From contig JBCCSZ010000114.1 in the NCBI GenBank assembly GCA_039199225.1, positions 1 through 21,699 on the forward strand: 21,699 nt of DNA. The letters are read 5' to 3'. The notes beneath the pieces are model-generated. The model saw only the letters and a program-made list of their open reading frames with translations, made no database searches and was not told the origin of the DNA. The stretch is from JBCCSZ01 sp039199225. GTDB taxonomy: Bacteria; Bacteroidota; Bacteroidia; Chitinophagales; Saprospiraceae. Positions 7,281-14,867 of the stretch are shown piece by piece. Position 1 is the stretch's first letter. Each line of letters begins with the position of its first letter. The position numbers and the translations under genes are program-made.

Positions 7281-7670
7281 ATGAAATGGATGATTGCTTT
7301 ATTGATGGTCTTTATGGTATTTGGGGCTGAGTTGTCAGGACAGGTGGGGGTTCGGATGTCTTTCGAAGAGTCGGTTAATGAGGGGCCGGGGGTTGAGGGC
7401 TTGCAGATGACGGGGCGGTTTTTGCCGGCTGGCTTTTGGGGAGATTTGGCAGTGGTAGCTGGCCAGGAGGGCCGGTTGCCGGTGGACCCTAGGCAATTGT
7501 TGCGGGCTTCGGCGGATATTCCTTCTGTTTATTGTTATGATGATTTGGCTTTCTTTTGCAAAATTGAGGTAAAGCTGGAGAAAGCGGCACAGATTCCAGT
7601 GCGGTTCCGGCTGGGGGACGTTCGGTATGTGGACTGGCTGGAGGGTAAAACTTCAGCGGAGGTCAAATAG
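7281..7670 (+). CDS. Small secreted protein, unknown function
   Basis: This 129-aa protein has a clear signal peptide (MKWMIALLMVFMVFGAELSGQ, cleavage around 20-21), and the mature part starts VGVRMSFEESV. I do not recognise the family. Two cysteines (CYDDLAFFC) sit mid-protein and a basic C-terminal block reads FRLGDVRYVDWLEGK. The start was placed at the ATG at 7281 after AGGGAAGG. A longer open frame beginning with GTG at 7179 would add residues encoded by copy 2 of the 96-bp repeat, giving a double hydrophobic N-terminus. The 3' end overlaps the convergent bshB1 gene by 18 bp. The coding strand is notably G/T-rich compared with its neighbours. It is probably periplasmic or exported. Confidence 0.72.
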   Translation: MKWMIALLMVFMVFGAELSGQVGVRMSFEESVNEGPGVEGLQMTGRFLPAGFWGDLAVVAGQEGRLPVDPRQLLRASADIPSVYCYDDLAFFCKIEVKLEKAAQIPVRFRLGDVRYVDWLEGKTSAEVK

Positions 7671-8372
7671 GTCTTTTACACCGATGGTCCGCTGGACGTT
7701 GAAGCCTTCGGCAAATTCGAAGCCGGCGGGGCGGCCGAAAGTGCGGGCTCTGGCCCGGATGAAATCCAGAAAATCCTTTCCACTGATGGGCGAATCCAAC
7801 TCGCTCGAATCTGGGTCGTAAAACTGAGACCTGAAGGTGAGAATCAATTCCATTTTTTTATCGATGTATGGACTGATGTCCACCACGAAGTCGGGCTTTA
7901 AGGTGTAGTCTTGGATCATGTGGTATATGGCACGGGGGCGCCAGCGCTCATGTAGCAGGCCGTCGTTGTCGCGGGTTTTAACTTTGCTTAGACCAGCAAT
8001 GAAGGCAGCATCTGCAATCAGCTTGGCTCCTTTGCCATGGTCTGGGTGCCGATCGGACAAAGCATTGGCCAGCACGATGTCGGGTTGGTATTGACGGATG
8101 ACGCGGGCAATTTTGAGGAGGTTTTCCTTATTGTGGGTAAAAAAACCGTCGGGCATGCCCAGGTTGATTCGGATTTTGGCCCCCATCTTTCGGGCGGCTT
8201 CGTTGGCCTCTTTTTCCCGCAAAGCCGGCGTACCGCGTGTTCCCAACTCTCCACGAGTCAGGTCTACCAATCCAACTGTATGGCCAAGATCAATTTGGTG
8301 CAGGAGGGTTCCACAACAACTGAGTTCAACATCGTCGGGATGAGCTGTAATAGCGAGTATGTCCAATTTCAT
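7653..8372 (-). CDS. bshB1: Bacillithiol biosynthesis deacetylase BshB1
   Basis: BshB1 is a zinc-dependent LmbE/PIG-L-type deacetylase that removes acetyl from GlcNAc-malate, the second step of bacillithiol synthesis in the cytoplasm. The 239-aa protein has the usual length. The metal motif AHPDD is at 10-14 (H11, D14) and RHPDHGKG at 108-115 supplies H112. LDILAITAHPDDVEL and LTRGELGTRGT are BshB1 signatures. In place of the usual ELGCGGT it reads ELSCCGT. The gene lies 29 nt downstream of the GPx-like gene on the same strand, suggesting a thiol-redox operon. Its 3' end overlaps the small secreted-protein gene. bshA and bshC are not in the window. Confidence 0.95.
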   Translation of the reverse strand: MKLDILAITAHPDDVELSCCGTLLHQIDLGHTVGLVDLTRGELGTRGTPALREKEANEAARKMGAKIRINLGMPDGFFTHNKENLLKIARVIRQYQPDIVLANALSDRHPDHGKGAKLIADAAFIAGLSKVKTRDNDGLLHERWRPRAIYHMIQDYTLKPDFVVDISPYIDKKMELILTFRSQFYDPDSSELDSPISGKDFLDFIRARARTFGRPAGFEFAEGFNVQRTIGVKDLFDLR

Positions 8373-8401
8373 GCTGCAAAGGTAAGGATACAGCCTTTAG
8401 T

Positions 8402-8902
8402 TCAAAGCAATTTTTCAACCGCTTTTCTAACACGCCCGGACATTGGAGAGGTAAAAGGGTAATACCAGGTTACACACTCCCCTTTGCGGTTGATGAGGTA
8501 TTTTTGGAAATTCCAGCGAGCAGGCGCATTGAAAACACCATTTTGCCGCTTATCGGCGAGGAATTGAAACAGTGGGTCGGCACTAGGGCCTTTTACCCGA
8601 ACTTTGTCGAAAATGGGAAAATTGGTGCGAAAGTTTGTCGTACAAAAGTTCTCTATACCTGCTCCTTCGAGGGGTTCCTGTTGACCAAAATCGTTCGATG
8701 GGAAGGCCAGGACTTCCAAGCCCCTACCCTTGTATAATTCATATAGCTTTTGAAGCCCTTCCAACTGCGGGGTAAAACCACACCTAGAGGCCGTATTGAC
8801 AATGAGCAACGCCTTTCCAGCATAATCTGCCATCGAAACAGTGTGGCCTGCAAGATTCTTTATCTGAAACTGATGTACCGATCTAAGCAATTGTCCCTCC
8901 AT
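8402..8902 (-). CDS. Glutathione-peroxidase-family thiol peroxidase (Cys form)
   Basis: This 166-aa peroxidase of the GPx fold reduces H2O2 or lipid hydroperoxides using thiols. The peroxidatic residue is Cys, not Sec: C41 in NTASRCGFTPQ. The other active-site residues are present: Gln in FPSNDFGQQEP (74/75) and W130-N131 in WNFQKYL. C87 in ENFCTTNF sits where the resolving cysteine lies in thioredoxin-dependent GPx proteins, so a 2-Cys mechanism is likely. There is no signal peptide, so it is cytoplasmic. It is the upstream partner of bshB1, with 29 nt between them. Whether bacillithiol or thioredoxin is the reductant is not decided by the sequence. A 12-bp palindrome lies about 75 nt upstream. 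Confidence 0.93.
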   Translation of the reverse strand: MEGQLLRSVHQFQIKNLAGHTVSMADYAGKALLIVNTASRCGFTPQLEGLQKLYELYKGRGLEVLAFPSNDFGQQEPLEGAGIENFCTTNFRTNFPIFDKVRVKGPSADPLFQFLADKRQNGVFNAPARWNFQKYLINRKGECVTWYYPFTSPMSGRVRKAVEKLL

Positions 8903-8975
8903 TGTATCAGCTTATTTGTTGTAGTCTTAAGAACCCAACAAAATGAATAAAGTTTAATAAAAATGAGATATAATT

Positions 8976-8987
8976 GCTTTGCAAAGC
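8976..8987. promoter_or_regulatory. 12-bp perfect palindrome upstream of the GPx-bshB1 pair
   Basis: GCTTTGCAAAGC is its own reverse complement. It lies in the AT-rich intergenic stretch 73 nt upstream of the peroxidase start. It could be an operator for a dimeric regulator, but this is a single occurrence and nothing ties it to a known regulon. Confidence 0.25.
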
Positions 8988-9082
8988 GGCTATGACCAAT
9001 AGTAGGCAGACTTCTATGTAAATGGAGAAGAACAATCATCTCAAGAGGGCATTCAGACGGGGAGTGTAGACTTGCTTACAGC

Positions 9083-11269
9083 TTACCTCAAAAGGGTGAG
9101 ATCGCCATACAATATTTTTTTCTCTTCGGAAGTTTCCCCTTGGTATTCAACCCACCATACATAAACACCAGGAGAGAGCAATTCGCCTTTGTATCGACCA
9201 TCCCAAGCAGCATCTATATCGGTCCCGTCAAATAGCAGACTCCCCCAGCGATTGAATATTTGCAGTCGAAAGCTGCTCATCGGACATTGGGTAAATGCCT
9301 TGAAAGTATCGTTGATACCATCTTGATTGGGAGAAAATACATTGGGAACATAGACCTCACAAGGGGGAATGAGACATTCTTCTACATCGAGCCGAATGCC
9401 CTTTGTCAACGCGCCACATTCATTGCCGATGGTCAGCTCATAGTAGCCACTTTGCGAAAAGGTCCTCTGGAGGCTGTCTGAGCCATCCCGCCAGATGAAA
9501 TAATCAAAAGGACCGACTTGCTTCGGCACCTTCACCGTCTCTCCCAGGCACAGGCTGGTGTCTCTGCCCAAATCCAATGCCAGTTCGGGAACGGATCGGA
9601 CATCTATGCTATCCGTTATACTGCAATTGCCCAAGCTGACCGTCACGGCATAAGTTCCGCCTTGTAGAACCAGCAAATCGGGCTGTGTACTGCCGTCGCT
9701 CCAAAGGTAGTCAGCCCCCGGAAAGGTAATCGACAAAGGCAATTCCTCTCCTTCGCAAAGTATTTGGTCTGGCCCGAGGTCCAAGGCACCCAACGCCTCG
9801 TCGTATACCTCCACCCAGATGCTGTCCAGCCCCATTTCGCAATCTTTGCGCACCTCCAGCCAATAAAGTCCGGGCGTACGCACTTCCAAGCTTTGCTCCA
9901 TAGAGCCATTCGACCAATAATAGCAATCCATGCCTGGCGGCCCTTCGAGTATCAGCAAGGGGTCTTTGCAATCTACGATGGTATCTTTCCCAAGCTGAAC
10001 GTCGATGGTAGGATTGAAGTAAAAGAGGTGATCTGTATAATTCCCTAAGCGCAAAAAGCGGCTGTCCCTGCTAAAGCCACTGCCTTTGGTGATCGTCAGG
10101 TCGTTGAAAATCAGCTCGGCCTTCTCCCCTTTTTTATTGGGCTGGTGGATGGTACTTAGAAAAGTGGGAGAGCCGGAGTTCCTCGCCTGTACTGGTAGGT
10201 AAATTTTACCATTTGGCCCAATTTGAGGGGTTCCAAAAATGGCGACTTGCTCGTAGGTGGTCGTTCCCAATAAGACAGAGGAGGTGACCAAATCAGCGGC
10301 CTCCAAATCCATCTGGAATATGGTAAGGCGGGCCTCCATCAAAGAGATTTCCTCTTTGAATCGATACAGGTATTTGCCGTTAGAGGAAAAGCACCATTGC
10401 GATAACTCACTGGCAGCAAAGGGGATGTATAGGTCATAGGGGTCGCTGACCTGGCCCGTCCATTTATCGAAGGCATACATGTAACGCCCACATATAATGC
10501 GCTGCCCGTCCGGACTGATTCGAATGAGTCCATATTCATCTCCAACCCCTGCATTGCCTTCTGGCAAAGGAAAAATCAAAGGCTCTTCCAAACCACTGGC
10601 CGTCTGCTTAAAAACATAGATCGAATCAGCCGCATCAAAGTCATCTTCGAGAAAATAATGGCTACTCAAAGCCATAACCCAGTAGTCTTCACAATTGCCG
10701 TGGAGGGTAGCCGATAAGTATTCGAAGGAAGATGCCATGATCTTCTCATTGGATATGGTGACCGCCCCCAGCCCACCGTCGGCAGACATGTCTATTTCAA
10801 AATAAGAGAGCCCTTTGCCCTGTGGAAAAGTATTTCCTTGCACCGTTAGGGTTTCGAACTCATCGACTGTAAACAGGCAGTAAAGATCGTTTGTTCCAGG
10901 CTTTTTAAAACTGATACACCCCTGCGCTGCACTGTAACCACCACCCAGATTTCCACCGTCTAGCGATCCCCCTTCCATGGGTTCATGCGCCCGATTCCAG
11001 ATAAATCCATTCGCTGTACCATCTTGTCGCCCACCAGAATTGGTATAAAAAAGGAGATTACCCTCCTTGTCACACATCGCCGTACTGGCTTCATAGGTGA
11101 ACAGGGCATTATCGTGCTGTGGAACAGCCTCTCCATTTTGAAAAATAAGGCCATAACCATCGCCAAAGAACCATTGATTGGCCTGCCGAGGGTTGGTTTG
11201 CGCCCACAATCCGTTGGCCCAAAACCCAAAAATCCCAATCAGTATACTATAACAATATCTTTGAGACAT
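9083..11269 (-). CDS. Large secreted beta-propeller/Ig-like protein with T9SS type B (gliding-motility-associated) C-terminal domain
   Basis: This 728-aa protein is predicted to be exported. The signal peptide covers about 1-24 of MSQRYCYSILIGIFGFWANG (ending LWAQ). The start is the Met 8 codons inside the longest frame. Residues about 25-425 look like a beta-propeller: repeated WFFGDG, GNLLFYTNSGG, ISPDGQRI and GPNGKIYLPVQ-type motifs. At least two Ig/PKD-like modules follow (LGPDQILCEGEELPLS ... YLWSDGSTQPD; LGRDTSLCLGETVKV). The last 92 residues are the gliding-motility-associated C-terminal domain (VPNVFSPNQDGINDTF, LQIFNRWGSLLF, WDGRYKGE, SPGVYVWWVEY). This is a type B T9SS sorting signal that keeps or anchors cargo at the surface. 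Its binding target is unknown. It has the usual layout for the family and no visible defect. Confidence 0.92.
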   Translation of the reverse strand: MSQRYCYSILIGIFGFWANGLWAQTNPRQANQWFFGDGYGLIFQNGEAVPQHDNALFTYEASTAMCDKEGNLLFYTNSGGRQDGTANGFIWNRAHEPMEGGSLDGGNLGGGYSAAQGCISFKKPGTNDLYCLFTVDEFETLTVQGNTFPQGKGLSYFEIDMSADGGLGAVTISNEKIMASSFEYLSATLHGNCEDYWVMALSSHYFLEDDFDAADSIYVFKQTASGLEEPLIFPLPEGNAGVGDEYGLIRISPDGQRIICGRYMYAFDKWTGQVSDPYDLYIPFAASELSQWCFSSNGKYLYRFKEEISLMEARLTIFQMDLEAADLVTSSVLLGTTTYEQVAIFGTPQIGPNGKIYLPVQARNSGSPTFLSTIHQPNKKGEKAELIFNDLTITKGSGFSRDSRFLRLGNYTDHLFYFNPTIDVQLGKDTIVDCKDPLLILEGPPGMDCYYWSNGSMEQSLEVRTPGLYWLEVRKDCEMGLDSIWVEVYDEALGALDLGPDQILCEGEELPLSITFPGADYLWSDGSTQPDLLVLQGGTYAVTVSLGNCSITDSIDVRSVPELALDLGRDTSLCLGETVKVPKQVGPFDYFIWRDGSDSLQRTFSQSGYYELTIGNECGALTKGIRLDVEECLIPPCEVYVPNVFSPNQDGINDTFKAFTQCPMSSFRLQIFNRWGSLLFDGTDIDAAWDGRYKGELLSPGVYVWWVEYQGETSEEKKILYGDLTLLR

Positions 11270-11380
11270 AGGTAAAAAAGCAGATAACAACATTCCTCTA
11301 TCAAGTTACCACTTTTCTACATATTTCGGCGCTTCATTGTGTAGATAGGTCGCTAAGACGCATGGAGAACGCAATTTAGT

Positions 11381-11492
11381 GATCGGACCACCCAACCGCC
11401 AGACCACAAAATCCCCCAATCACCAAACCACCCAATCACAAAATCACAAAATCACAAAATCATCGAACCACAAAATCACCCTACCACCGAAT
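11381..11492 (-). repeat. Fourteen in-phase 8-nt repeat units
   Basis: From 11381 to 11492, exactly 14 x 8 nt can be written without a gap. On the plus strand, reading up, they include CACAAAAT (five copies), CACCCAAT, CACCAAAC, CACCCAAC, CACCCTAC and CACCGAAT. The minus-strand consensus is RTTKKGTG. The last two units lie across the 3' end of the FabH-like gene and include its stop codon. No gene fits in the 211-nt gap between the neighbouring coding regions (11270-11480), and the tract fills about half of it. Confidence 0.92.
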
Positions 11493-12530
11493 CAACGCCG
11501 ACCCCCAAGTAAATCCACTACCAAAAGCGGCTAGGCAAATGAGGTCTCCGTCTTTCACCTTACCCGATTCCCAGGCTTCGCACAAGGCAATGGGAATAGA
11601 GGCGGCCGTCGTGTTGCCGTATTTCATAATGTTGTTGTAGACTTGATCGTCGCGAAGTTTGAGGATTTTTTGTACAAATTGACTGATGCGCAGATTGGCT
11701 TGGTGCGGTACCAACAAGCTGATGTCTTGCGGCGTATAGCCATTGGTTTGAAGAGCCTCCATGATGACCTCCGGAAATTTCTTCACAGCAACTTTAAAGA
11801 CCGCTTGGCCTTCCATATTGGGAAATAAATCTTCCTCTTCCACCATTTTGGGGGTGATGAAAGCACCACCAAATTCTTGCTCGGGATAACCAAAATCTTT
11901 GTCGGGATTGTGGATACCACAGTGTCCGCCCGGATTGATGTAGGCCAGCTTCTCTGCATAGTCCCCATCAGCATGCAGGTGGGTCGAAAGGATGCCTTTG
12001 CCCTCTTCAGTAGTGGGTTGTACGACAACAGCTCCGGCACCATCGCCAAAGATCACAGTGATATTTCTTCCACGAGTAGAAAAGTCGAGTCCCATGGAAT
12101 GAAACTCTGAGCCGACCAGCAGGATGTTCTTGTACATACCGCTTTTGATGAACTGATCAGCAATTGAAAGGCCATAAACAAAGCCGCTACATTGGTTACG
12201 TATATCCAGAGCGCCGATGCCGTTCATGCCCATTTGACGCTGCAGTAAAACGCCACATCCAGGAAAATAATAGTCTGGGCTCAAGGTAGCAAAGATGATA
12301 AAATCAACATCGGCAGCTGTAATGCCTGCTCGTTCAATCGCAATCTCTGCGGCCTTTACGCCCATGGTAGCGGTAGACTCTTTGTGTTTGTGGCCATAAC
12401 GCCGTTCCACGATGCCGGTTCGTTCCTGTATCCACTCATCGGAGGTATCCATGTGTTTGGCCAGGTCGTGATTGGTAACTACTTTTTCCGGTACATAATA
12501 GCCGATGCCGGCGATTTTTGATTGAAGCAT
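11481..12530 (-). CDS. 3-oxoacyl-ACP synthase III-type ketosynthase (FabH-like)
   Basis: This 349-aa protein has the thiolase fold of FabH, which condenses acyl-CoA with malonyl-ACP to start fatty-acid synthesis. The catalytic triad is intact: C114 in NQCSGF, H276 in VPHQANLRI and N306 in YGNTTAAS. DEWIQERTGI is the family N-terminal motif. The start is the Met beginning MLQSKIAGIGYYVPEK, 36 codons inside the longest frame. At 349 aa it is longer than the roughly 320-aa E. coli enzyme. The extra length lies mainly in a loop at about 198-240 (NPGGHCGIHNPDKDFGYPEQ), as in ketosynthase III variants of Bacteroidota. It stands alone, without other fab genes, so it could be a second FabH or serve a side pathway. 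The stop codon lies in 8-nt repeat DNA. Confidence 0.9.
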   Translation of the reverse strand: MLQSKIAGIGYYVPEKVVTNHDLAKHMDTSDEWIQERTGIVERRYGHKHKESTATMGVKAAEIAIERAGITAADVDFIIFATLSPDYYFPGCGVLLQRQMGMNGIGALDIRNQCSGFVYGLSIADQFIKSGMYKNILLVGSEFHSMGLDFSTRGRNITVIFGDGAGAVVVQPTTEEGKGILSTHLHADGDYAEKLAYINPGGHCGIHNPDKDFGYPEQEFGGAFITPKMVEEEDLFPNMEGQAVFKVAVKKFPEVIMEALQTNGYTPQDISLLVPHQANLRISQFVQKILKLRDDQVYNNIMKYGNTTAASIPIALCEAWESGKVKDGDLICLAAFGSGFTWGSALIRW

Positions 12531-12557
12531 ACGATGTCTTTTTTTGCTAGAGCTAAA

Positions 12558-12604
12558 AGCGAAAATTCGCTGGTAACAATTTGGGTTCCGTGCCGGAAAA
12601 TTCG
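12558..12604. promoter_or_regulatory. Repeated GAAAATTCG boxes in the fabH-sulfotransferase divergent region
   Basis: GAAAATTCG occurs at 12561-12569 and again at 12596-12604, start to start 35 bp. The first is flanked to form a 6-bp inverted repeat (AGCGAA-AA-TTCGCT, 12558-12571). They lie 28-74 bp upstream of the FabH-like start in the 166-bp region shared with the divergent sulfotransferase. They may be operator half-sites; this is unproven. Confidence 0.2.
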
Positions 12605-12696
12605 AAATAAAGCAAAAGAATTCAAAACAATTCTCCACTTAATTCTCTACCTTGTCGGTCAAAATTTGGTAAAACCCCCTAAAACCAAACAAGCGA

Positions 12697-13497
12697 ATGA
12701 ATCAACTCTCGCCTATTTTCATTGCGTCTCCCGTTCGACGCTCTGGCACGACCCTGCTTCAGCGGCTCCTTTGCTCCTCTTCCGACACCGTCATTTATGG
12801 TGAGCCTGCGGCTAATGACCTCAACTTACTGACCAACATTAGTATGACCAAGCACATGATGTACGACAATTACATCAACAATTGGGACAACAACTTTGAA
12901 AAGGTACTCAGTGGTGAGGTCAATGATTGGATTGCCGATCTGATGCCTCCCATCCAAGGCTACCAGCAGATATTCGACGAGGCACTTCTCTCCCATTTGA
13001 GGTACCTTGAATCGGAGGCCCACAAGAAAGATCGAAGTATCTGGGGCATCAAAATGGCTGAATGGCCGCCCGCCTTATTGCGAGCCTTGCAAAGCAAATT
13101 GCCTGCTAGCCGCCTCATCTACCTGGTTCGCCAATTGGAAGACTGTGTTCGCTCCGCCAAGCGAGCTGGCATGTTGAACAACCTTCAGGAGATCAACCAG
13201 TTTTGCCATATTTGGCAACAGCATATACACTTTATGCAAAGCCAGTATCCCAACCAAAGAGTGCTGTGGATGAGTTTCGAAGCACTGGTGCAAAACCCCG
13301 AGCGATGCCTGCAGCAAATCGCCCAATTCTCGGGTGCTGGTAGTATACAATCGGAGGTGATGCAACATCGAATCAACACTTTTAAGAGCGATCTGCAAGG
13401 GGACCCTAGTGGACAGGGGTATATGAAGCCCGTCGAGCTGACAGAAGAGGAAAAGGAGGTACTTGCCAAGTACAAATTGGATGTTCAAATCGCGTAA
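12697..13497 (+). CDS. PAPS-dependent sulfotransferase-family protein
   Basis: This 266-aa protein has the two cofactor-binding motifs of cytosolic sulfotransferases. The 5'-phosphosulfate loop is SPVRRSGTTLLQRLL (11-25). The 3'-phosphate-binding segment is RLIYLVRQLEDCVRSAKRAG (139-158, with R145 and S153). A typical C-terminal region is also present (MSFEALVQNPERCLQQIAQF). The fold transfers sulfate from PAPS to a hydroxyl or amine of sugars, lipids, peptides or metabolites; the acceptor is unknown. There is no signal peptide or membrane segment, so it is cytoplasmic. It lies 142 nt upstream of the three tail-collar genes on the same strand, with no terminator seen between. It may share their role, though a candidate promoter also lies in that gap. 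Confidence 0.85.
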   Translation: MNQLSPIFIASPVRRSGTTLLQRLLCSSSDTVIYGEPAANDLNLLTNISMTKHMMYDNYINNWDNNFEKVLSGEVNDWIADLMPPIQGYQQIFDEALLSHLRYLESEAHKKDRSIWGIKMAEWPPALLRALQSKLPASRLIYLVRQLEDCVRSAKRAGMLNNLQEINQFCHIWQQHIHFMQSQYPNQRVLWMSFEALVQNPERCLQQIAQFSGAGSIQSEVMQHRINTFKSDLQGDPSGQGYMKPVELTEEEKEVLAKYKLDVQIA

Positions 13498-13550
13498 AAA
13501 AACGCAGCATCCACTACACCTTGTTTTACTGCAAAATATGTATATCATTA

Positions 13551-13580
13551 TTTTTTTATTCAAGAAAATCATTATATTTA
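13551..13580 (+). promoter_or_regulatory. Candidate promoter of the tail-collar operon
   Basis: A T-run (13551-13557) stands about 18 nt upstream of TATATTTA (13573-13580), one base from TAnnTTTG. The stretch is strongly AT-rich, and the leader to the start at 13640 would be about 50 nt, A-rich and without a Shine-Dalgarno sequence, as is common in Bacteroidota. This is a pattern match only. Confidence 0.3.
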
Positions 13581-13639
13581 GGCGCTTATTGTAAAACATT
13601 TGCAATTCATTTCTTAACCTCAAAAAAGCACAATGCTCT

Positions 13640-14212
13640 ATGGCACAACAGTATCTCGGCGAAGTCCGTATGTTCGGAGGTAACTTCGCTCCTCGTGGCT
13701 GGGCGCTATGCGATGGCCAGCTATTATCAATCGCACAAAATCAGGCTTTGTTTTCCATTCTGGGTACCACCTATGGTGGCGATGGTAGAACGACCTTCGC
13801 GCTCCCCGATATGCGTGGCCGCTTTGCCATGCATGCCGGAACCGGCCCCGGCCTGACACCTCGTACACTTGGGCAGAGAAGTGGCCAGGAAGACGTCACA
13901 CTGACCCAAAACCAAATCCCTTCTCACAACCACTTCATTATTGAAACTACGGCACCTACTTTCAGTATCGGATCGAATGGTGATGGAGCAACAGAAAATG
14001 AAGGCTCTGGAAATACTTTTGCCGCAGCAGCAGCATTACTTTACAATGGCGGCCCCATTGATCCAGGAGAAGAAATGGGTGGTGTAACGGTAAACCAGGG
14101 GAACATGACACTTCTAAACGATGGTGGCGGTCAATCCCATAATAACATGCAACCCTATGAGACGATCAATTACATCATTGCCTTGCAAGGGCTATTTCCA
14201 TCCAGAAGTTAA
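13640..14212 (+). CDS. Phage tail-collar domain protein (MdpB-like), copy 1
   Basis: This 190-aa protein belongs to the family called phage tail collar or microcystin-dependent protein MdpB. The N-terminal collar domain (about 6-62) has RMFGGNFAPRGWALCDGQLL, then QNQALFSILGTTYGGDG and TTFALPDMRGR. An HxH motif follows (H96, H98 in IPSHNH). Next comes a Gly/Ala/Asn-rich middle (about 105-160). The conserved C-terminus has QSHNNMQPY and ends in LFPSRS. There is no signal peptide, lipobox or TM segment. It is the first of three tandem paralogues transcribed together, with no other phage gene in the window. In phage T4, collar-domain proteins are trimeric short tail fibres; the role of stand-alone bacterial copies is not settled. 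It is preceded by an A-rich leader. Confidence 0.9.
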   Translation: MAQQYLGEVRMFGGNFAPRGWALCDGQLLSIAQNQALFSILGTTYGGDGRTTFALPDMRGRFAMHAGTGPGLTPRTLGQRSGQEDVTLTQNQIPSHNHFIIETTAPTFSIGSNGDGATENEGSGNTFAAAAALLYNGGPIDPGEEMGGVTVNQGNMTLLNDGGGQSHNNMQPYETINYIIALQGLFPSRS

Positions 14213-14268
14213 GCCATTTGGATTTCGTTTAGCTTTCAATTCTTCAACCCCACAAAAAATAAATTCTT

Positions 14269-14838
14269 ATGAATGGTTTTATAGGAGAAATGCGCATGTT
14301 TGGCGGAAACTTTGCTCCGCGCAACTGGGCGCTTTGCAATGGCCAGCTATTATCCATCGCACAAAATACTGCTCTGTTCTCTATCATTGGTACCATCTAT
14401 GGCGGTGACGGCCGTACCACTTTTGCACTTCCCGACATGCGCGGAAGAGTGCCGCTTTCAGCAGGTACAGGTCCGGGCTTACCGACTTATCGCCAAGGCC
14501 AAAGGTCAGGCCAGGAAGAGGTGACCATCAATTTACTTACAATGCCTAATCATACACATGGCATTAATGTAATCACTCCTCCCAGTGTAACCGTTGGAAC
14601 GAATGGAGATAATGCCACTGAAAATGCCGGTGGTGGCAATCAATTAGGCGCTTCTTCTGCTCTTGCCTATAATGGTACTGCAGCGGATCCAGGAGAGGAG
14701 TTAGGTGGTACTTTCATCAGCGCACCTACTTATACATCCGGTTTAACGGGCGCCAATCAAGGCCATAATAACATACAACCTTATTTGGTACTGAATTATG
14801 TCATTTGCCTACAAGGCATTTTCCCATCTAGAAACTAA
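14269..14838 (+). CDS. Phage tail-collar domain protein (MdpB-like), copy 2
   Basis: This 189-aa paralogue lies 56 nt after copy 1. It keeps the whole collar block (RMFGGNFAPRNWALCNGQLL, QNTALFSIIGTIYGGDG, TTFALPDMRGR), the HxH pair (H95, H97 in MPNHTH), QGHNNIQPY and the C-terminal IFPSRN. It departs from the other two at several otherwise fixed sites: Asn for Gly in PRNW, NLLTMPNH in place of a polar stretch, and VICLQG with a cysteine near the C-terminus. The middle region (about 105-155) differs most between copies. The three genes are therefore diverged rather than freshly duplicated, suggesting separate jobs in one assembly; this is inference. There is no export signal. The leader is A-rich (CCCACAAAAAATAAATTC). 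Confidence 0.9.
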   Translation: MNGFIGEMRMFGGNFAPRNWALCNGQLLSIAQNTALFSIIGTIYGGDGRTTFALPDMRGRVPLSAGTGPGLPTYRQGQRSGQEEVTINLLTMPNHTHGINVITPPSVTVGTNGDNATENAGGGNQLGASSALAYNGTAADPGEELGGTFISAPTYTSGLTGANQGHNNIQPYLVLNYVICLQGIFPSRN

Positions 14839-14867
14839 ATCGATAACCCTAAAAAATTAGTAGTATT

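Noticed and set aside
11294..11480. The octamer tract considered as a CRISPR array.
   Set aside because: The units are 8 nt, contiguous and have no spacers.
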